Positions 6,089 to 8,802 of a stretch of 8,802 nt of DNA are shown here, one piece after another. Within the stretch, counting starts at the first letter, position 1, and each line of letters begins with the position of its first letter. The translations under genes were made by a program, and so were the position numbers. The stretch spans positions 1-8,802 of the forward strand of contig DASYYE010000454.1 in NCBI GenBank assembly GCA_035946955.1, in the 5' to 3' direction. The notes beneath the pieces are model-generated. The model had not been told where the DNA came from. It searched no databases and saw only the letters and a list, made by a program, of their open reading frames with translations. Origin of the DNA: DASYYE01 sp035946955. Its GTDB lineage: Bacteria > Actinomycetota > Actinomycetes > Streptosporangiales > Streptosporangiaceae.

Positions 6089-6952
6089 ATGCCGCAGCCG
6101 CCTTCGGCGAGCCCGACCGTTCTGCGGATCATCCTCGGCCGGCAGCTCCAGACGCTGCGGGAGAAGGCCGGAATGTCCTTCGAGCAGGCGGCTGAGGCGA
6201 TCTATGCCTCGCCGTGGACGCTGCGGCGGATGGAAAAGGCCGAGGTCGGGCTCAAGCTCAACTACGTCAAGAGCCTGCTCATGGCCTACGGCATCACCGA
6301 CGTCCGCGAGATCGACACCTTCCTCGGCCTGGCCCGCGAGGCCAACAAGCCCGGCTGGTGGCACAGTTACACCGACGTCCTCCCCGCCTGGTTCCGGGTG
6401 TTCCCGGGCCTGGAACAAGCCGCCGGCCTGATCCGCGGCTACGAACCCCACTGCGTCCCCGGCCTGTTGCAGACCCAGGACTACGCCCACGCCCTCACCA
6501 GCGCCGGATACCCCAACGCCACCCCGGAAGAGACAGACCGCCGGGTCGCGCTGCGAATAGCCCGCCAGCAGATCCTCACCCGCGACAGCCCACCCAAGCT
6601 CTGGATGGTCCTCGACGAGGCGGTGCTGCGCCGCCCCGCCGGCACACCAGCCGTGATGCGCGCCCAGCTCGACCGCCTCATCGACGCCACCGCCCAGCCG
6701 AACATCACCCTCCAGGTGCTCCCGTTCACCGCTGGCGCCCACCCAGTGATGTACGGCATGTTCCACCTGCTGCGCTTCCCCACCACGGAACTGCCCGACA
6801 TCATCTACGGCGAGAACATGACCAGCGCCTTCTACCTCGACAAACCCGCCGACGTCGCCACCTACGCCGAAGCACTGGACCGGCTGTCCGCCCAAGCCGC
6901 CCCTGCCAGCAAGACCACCGGCATCCTCCGCCGAATCCGCAAGGAGTACTAG
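6089..6952 (+). CDS. XRE-family regulator with DUF5753 (WhiJ-like)
   Basis: A predicted DNA-binding regulator of 287 residues. An N-terminal XRE helix-turn-helix (about 16-72) includes LGRQLQTLREKAGMSFEQAA and YASPWTLRRMEK, the recognition-helix region. The DUF5753 (Scr1-like) domain covers about 99-276 and shows its conserved landmarks: YEPHCVPGLLQTQDYA, the arginine helix RRVALRIARQQIL, LDEAVLRR, and the late block ending near TYAEALDRL. Such proteins work with DUF397 partners and affect development and antibiotic production in Streptomyces (WhiJ; the Scr1/Scr2 pair). Two adjacent ATGs exist at 6086 and 6089; I prefer 6089 because GGGAGG (6077-6082) is 6 bases away rather than 3. The DUF397 gene begins two bases after the stop, and the ATPase gene diverges upstream, completing the usual module. 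Autoregulation through the intergenic repeats is likely but inferred. Confidence 0.93.
   Translation: MPQPPSASPTVLRIILGRQLQTLREKAGMSFEQAAEAIYASPWTLRRMEKAEVGLKLNYVKSLLMAYGITDVREIDTFLGLAREANKPGWWHSYTDVLPAWFRVFPGLEQAAGLIRGYEPHCVPGLLQTQDYAHALTSAGYPNATPEETDRRVALRIARQQILTRDSPPKLWMVLDEAVLRRPAGTPAVMRAQLDRLIDATAQPNITLQVLPFTAGAHPVMYGMFHLLRFPTTELPDIIYGENMTSAFYLDKPADVATYAEALDRLSAQAAPASKTTGILRRIRKEY
6941..6946 (+). promoter_or_regulatory. Ribosome binding site of the DUF397 gene
   Basis: AAGGAG lies inside the last codons of the XRE gene, 8 bases before the ATG at 6955. It fixes the DUF397 start and supports coupled translation of the pair. Confidence 0.72.
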
Positions 6953-6954
6953 CA

Positions 6955-7188
6955 ATGCAGATACGAAACGGCATGCCCGCCACCGGCCTCGGCACCGCAG
7001 GCTGGTCCAAGCCATGGAGCAGCCCCAACGGCGGCTCCTGCCTGGAAGCCAAGAAACTCCCCAGCGGCCAGGTCGCACTGCGCCAGTCCACCGACCCCAG
7101 CGGCCCCGCCCTCATCCTGGAGCCCGAAGAAGTCCGCGCGTTCATCGAGGGCGCCAGACAGGGCCTCGCCGACTTCCTCCTGCCTTGA
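6955..7188 (+). CDS. DUF397 small protein, partner of the XRE regulator
   Basis: A 77-residue protein that is almost entirely one DUF397 domain. The landmarks are all present: GW.KPWSS near 16-23, GGSCLEAKKL with its conserved cysteine at 29, G.VALRQSTDPSGPALIL, and a C-terminal PEEVRAFIEGAR helix. The length is typical. DUF397 proteins are encoded next to XRE/DUF5753 regulators; pairs such as Scr1/Scr2 and whiJ with its neighbour act together, and antagonism or a toxin-antitoxin-like relation has been proposed. The start is set by AAGGAG 8 bases upstream, and the gene begins two bases after the XRE stop, so the two form one operon. There are no membrane segments or signal peptide. Family confidence is high; the molecular activity is unknown. 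Confidence 0.94.
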   Translation: MQIRNGMPATGLGTAGWSKPWSSPNGGSCLEAKKLPSGQVALRQSTDPSGPALILEPEEVRAFIEGARQGLADFLLP

Positions 7189-7198
7189 GAACATCGCT

Positions 7199-7212
7199 GA
7201 TGAGCACTCATC
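7199..7212. promoter_or_regulatory. Palindrome GATGAG-CA-CTCATC after DUF397
   Basis: Perfect 6-bp arms with a two-base centre, 10 bases past the DUF397 stop and about 75 bases before the TPR-regulator start. It contains the TGAGC core seen upstream of the XRE gene. It could be an operator for the downstream regulator or a weak terminator hairpin. Confidence 0.35.
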
Positions 7213-7247
7213 CGGGTTCGGCTTCGGGCGCATCGGCTACCACAGGC

Positions 7248-7273
7248 GTGAGACATTCCCCAGCTGGGCTCAC
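7248..7273. promoter_or_regulatory. Nested inverted repeats upstream of the TPR regulator
   Basis: GTGAG (7248-7252) and CTCAC (7269-7273) flank a perfect 10-bp palindrome CCCAGCTGGG (7259-7268). The right side reads GTGAGC on the minus strand. The element ends 12 bases before the ATG at 7286, so it could act on transcription as an operator or on mRNA folding near the start codon. The ribosome site there is only a short GGAG (7278-7281). Confidence 0.33.
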
Positions 7274-7285
7274 ACATGGAGTGGC

Positions 7286-8731
7286 ATGTTAGGGAGCCTC
7301 AGTTCGTGGCTGCGCGAGCAGCGGCTGGCACGGGCCTGGAGCGTGGCGGAGATGGGCCGTCAGCTCCAGCAGGCCGCGAAAGCCAACGCCGACCACACCG
7401 TGCCACGCACCTCCATCCTCGCGTCCTACATCCGCCGCTGGGAAGGCGGCGTGATCGCGCCCACCGAGCGCTACCGGCTGCACTACTGCACGGCGCTTGG
7501 CATCCCGCCTGCCCGATTCGGGGCCCCATCCGAGACGCCTGTGGCTGCCAGCGCGGCTCAGGACATGACGCCAGCCACTCCGGCCGCTTGCTCCACCCTG
7601 GCTGGATGGGGTGGGGAAGCCGGCTCCCCCTCAGCTCTCAGAAGCGGCGGAGCCAGCACTTATGCTGAGGATTGGAGGGGAGAACGCACGCCGGAGCCGG
7701 CACCGCCAGGGGCACAGGGAATCCTTCCCCTTGGCCGTCTCGTGGCCGTGATGGCGGAGGAGTCGCTGGACTTCGGAGAGTGGGCCAACACGTCGAACAC
7801 CGCAGACGCCACGCTGGAATACAGCACCGCGCAAGTGGGGCGGCTCGCACGGGACTACGTGCACGCGCCGCCGTATCCGCTGCTGCTTGACGTCAAGCGC
7901 CTTCGCGACCGGGTGTTCGGCAAACTGCATGGCCACCAGCGGCCGGGCCTGAGCCGCGACCTCTACCTGGTCGCGTCCCAGGTGTGCGGCATGCTCGCGT
8001 GGATGTCGGGTGACCTCGGCTACCAGCAGGCCGCCCAGGCACAAGCATGGACCGCGTGGGTCTGCGCGGAGCACGCTGACCACGATGGTGCCCGCGCCTG
8101 GGTGCGCGCTACCCAGAGCAAGCTGGCCTACTGGGATAACCGTTACGTCGAGTCCGCGCAACTCGCCGAGGACGGCCTGACCTATGCCGCGCCCGGTTCG
8201 GTGCCGACGCTGCTGGCCTCACAGATGGCACGGGCGCTGGCCCGCGCTGGCCGTGCCGATGAGGCGGGCCAGGCATTGTCGCGGGCACGTGCCGAGCGTG
8301 AGCGTGCCGCAGGCGAGGATGAGGTCGGTGGTGCGTTCGGCCTCACCAGCGCCCAGTACCACTACATGGCCGGCACGACACAGCTGTGGCGCCACGACCC
8401 CGGCCAGGCAATCAGCGAATCAGCGCAGGCCATCGAGCTGTTTCAGGCCCGCCAGCCCACGGAGGCGCACTACGGCCCCGAATCGCTGACACGGGTCGAC
8501 CAGGCGTGCGCCCACCTCCAGCAAGGAGACCTCGACGGGGCAGCCGCCGCGCTTGGCCCAGTCCTCGCCCTGCCAGCAGACCTGCGCCTGGAGCTTCTCA
8601 CTCAGAACCTCCACGTTGCCCGCCAGGCACTCGTCCAACCGGCATTCCGGGACGCTGTCACCGCGCGCAACCTCCAGGAAGAGATCGAAACCTACTGCCG
8701 CGAGTCGATCACCCACGACCTCCGAGACTGA
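7286..8731 (+). CDS. XRE-family regulator with TPR-like repeats
   Basis: A predicted 481-residue transcriptional regulator. The N-terminal 78 residues are a helix-turn-helix of the XRE type (SSWLREQRLARAWSVAEMGRQL, then SILASYIRRWEGGVIAPT, and LGIPPARFG), with an inserted segment around 30-40. A low-complexity Ala/Pro/Gly linker follows to about 145. The remainder is an alpha-helical, alanine-rich domain with TPR-like helical pairs, for example YQQAAQAQAWTAWVCAEHAD, ARALARAGRADEAGQALSRA and HLQQGDLDGAAAALGPVL. Such proteins are common in actinomycetes, and some control sporulation and secondary metabolism. It begins 97 bases after DUF397. The ATG at 7286 has GGAG 4 bases away, an unusually short gap, and the second codon is TTA, a possible bldA-dependence signal if this genus uses it. 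A new gene starts 11 bases downstream. The ligand and targets are unknown. Confidence 0.9.
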   Translation: MLGSLSSWLREQRLARAWSVAEMGRQLQQAAKANADHTVPRTSILASYIRRWEGGVIAPTERYRLHYCTALGIPPARFGAPSETPVAASAAQDMTPATPAACSTLAGWGGEAGSPSALRSGGASTYAEDWRGERTPEPAPPGAQGILPLGRLVAVMAEESLDFGEWANTSNTADATLEYSTAQVGRLARDYVHAPPYPLLLDVKRLRDRVFGKLHGHQRPGLSRDLYLVASQVCGMLAWMSGDLGYQQAAQAQAWTAWVCAEHADHDGARAWVRATQSKLAYWDNRYVESAQLAEDGLTYAAPGSVPTLLASQMARALARAGRADEAGQALSRARAERERAAGEDEVGGAFGLTSAQYHYMAGTTQLWRHDPGQAISESAQAIELFQARQPTEAHYGPESLTRVDQACAHLQQGDLDGAAAALGPVLALPADLRLELLTQNLHVARQALVQPAFRDAVTARNLQEEIETYCRESITHDLRD

Positions 8732-8742
8732 GCCCGGCAGGC

Positions 8743-8802
8743 ATGACCACCGCCACGCCGTCCCAGTACCAGGCCGGCCTCAAAGCCGCCTGCGCTCTTG
8801 CG
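8743..8802 (+). CDS. 5' end of an unidentified gene (partial)
   Basis: An ATG 11 bases after the TPR-regulator stop opens a frame that runs to the window edge: 20 codons, starting MTTATPSQYQAGL. GGCAGG ends two bases before the ATG, a weak and close ribosome site. The tight spacing suggests an operon with the regulator. The visible part is too short to identify; a longer protein beyond the edge is expected. Confidence 0.55.
   Translation, partial: MTTATPSQYQAGLKAACALA

Noticed and set aside
5972..7078. A 368-codon minus-strand ORF opposite the XRE/DUF397 genes
   Set aside because: It is antisense to two recognised families and Gly/Val-rich without motifs.
6214..7188. A longer version of the DUF397 protein starting inside the XRE gene
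   Set aside because: The upstream part is an Arg/Pro-rich out-of-frame shadow; the ATG at 6955 with AAGGAG gives the normal family length.
7276..7668. A 130-codon plus-strand ORF starting 10 bases before the TPR regulator
   Set aside because: It is in another frame across the HTH domain and lacks any motif.

Overview
The window is high-GC DNA from an actinomycete. The evidence is GC-biased codons, long antisense shadow ORFs, Streptomyces-like AspRS sequence, and the actinobacterial families present: a WhiJ-type XRE/DUF5753 regulator, its DUF397 partner, a small HATPase_c_2 protein, a GPP34 protein and an XRE/TPR regulator. Streptomyces or a Streptosporangiales genus would fit; the sequence does not settle the genus.

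Layout. The C-terminal end of an unidentified plus-strand protein (stop at 116-118) faces the 3' end of aspS across a GC-rich hairpin region. Five genes then run leftward on the minus strand. In transcription order they are an ATP-binding protein (5939-4971), a GPP34 protein (4974-4315), an APC-type amino-acid permease (4264-2762), a GNAT acetyltransferase (2765-2112) and aspS (1990-209). ATPase/GPP34 and permease/GNAT each overlap by 4 bases (ATGA). A 50-base gap with two hairpins separates GPP34 from the permease, and a 121-base gap with one hairpin separates GNAT from aspS. On the plus strand, diverging from the ATPase across about 150 bases, lie an XRE/DUF5753 regulator (6089-6952), a DUF397 protein (6955-7188), an XRE/TPR regulator (7286-8731) and the first 20 codons of another gene (8743 onward).

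Interpretation. ATPase, XRE/DUF5753 and DUF397 make up the WhiJ/AbaA-like regulatory module that occurs in many copies in actinomycetes and affects development and antibiotic production. Here it sits beside a transport, acetylation and AspRS block and a second regulator. aspS is visibly less GC-rich than its neighbours in sampled lines, so it may be an acquired or second copy. AspRS, GNAT and an amino-acid permease together would suit handling of, or resistance to, an aspartate-related or aminoacyl-adenylate-like compound; that is inference. Single TTA codons in four genes (including codon 2 of the TPR regulator) and a recurring GTGAGC hexamer in three intergenic regions hint at shared control. 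No tRNA, rRNA, CRISPR array, transposase or attachment site was seen.
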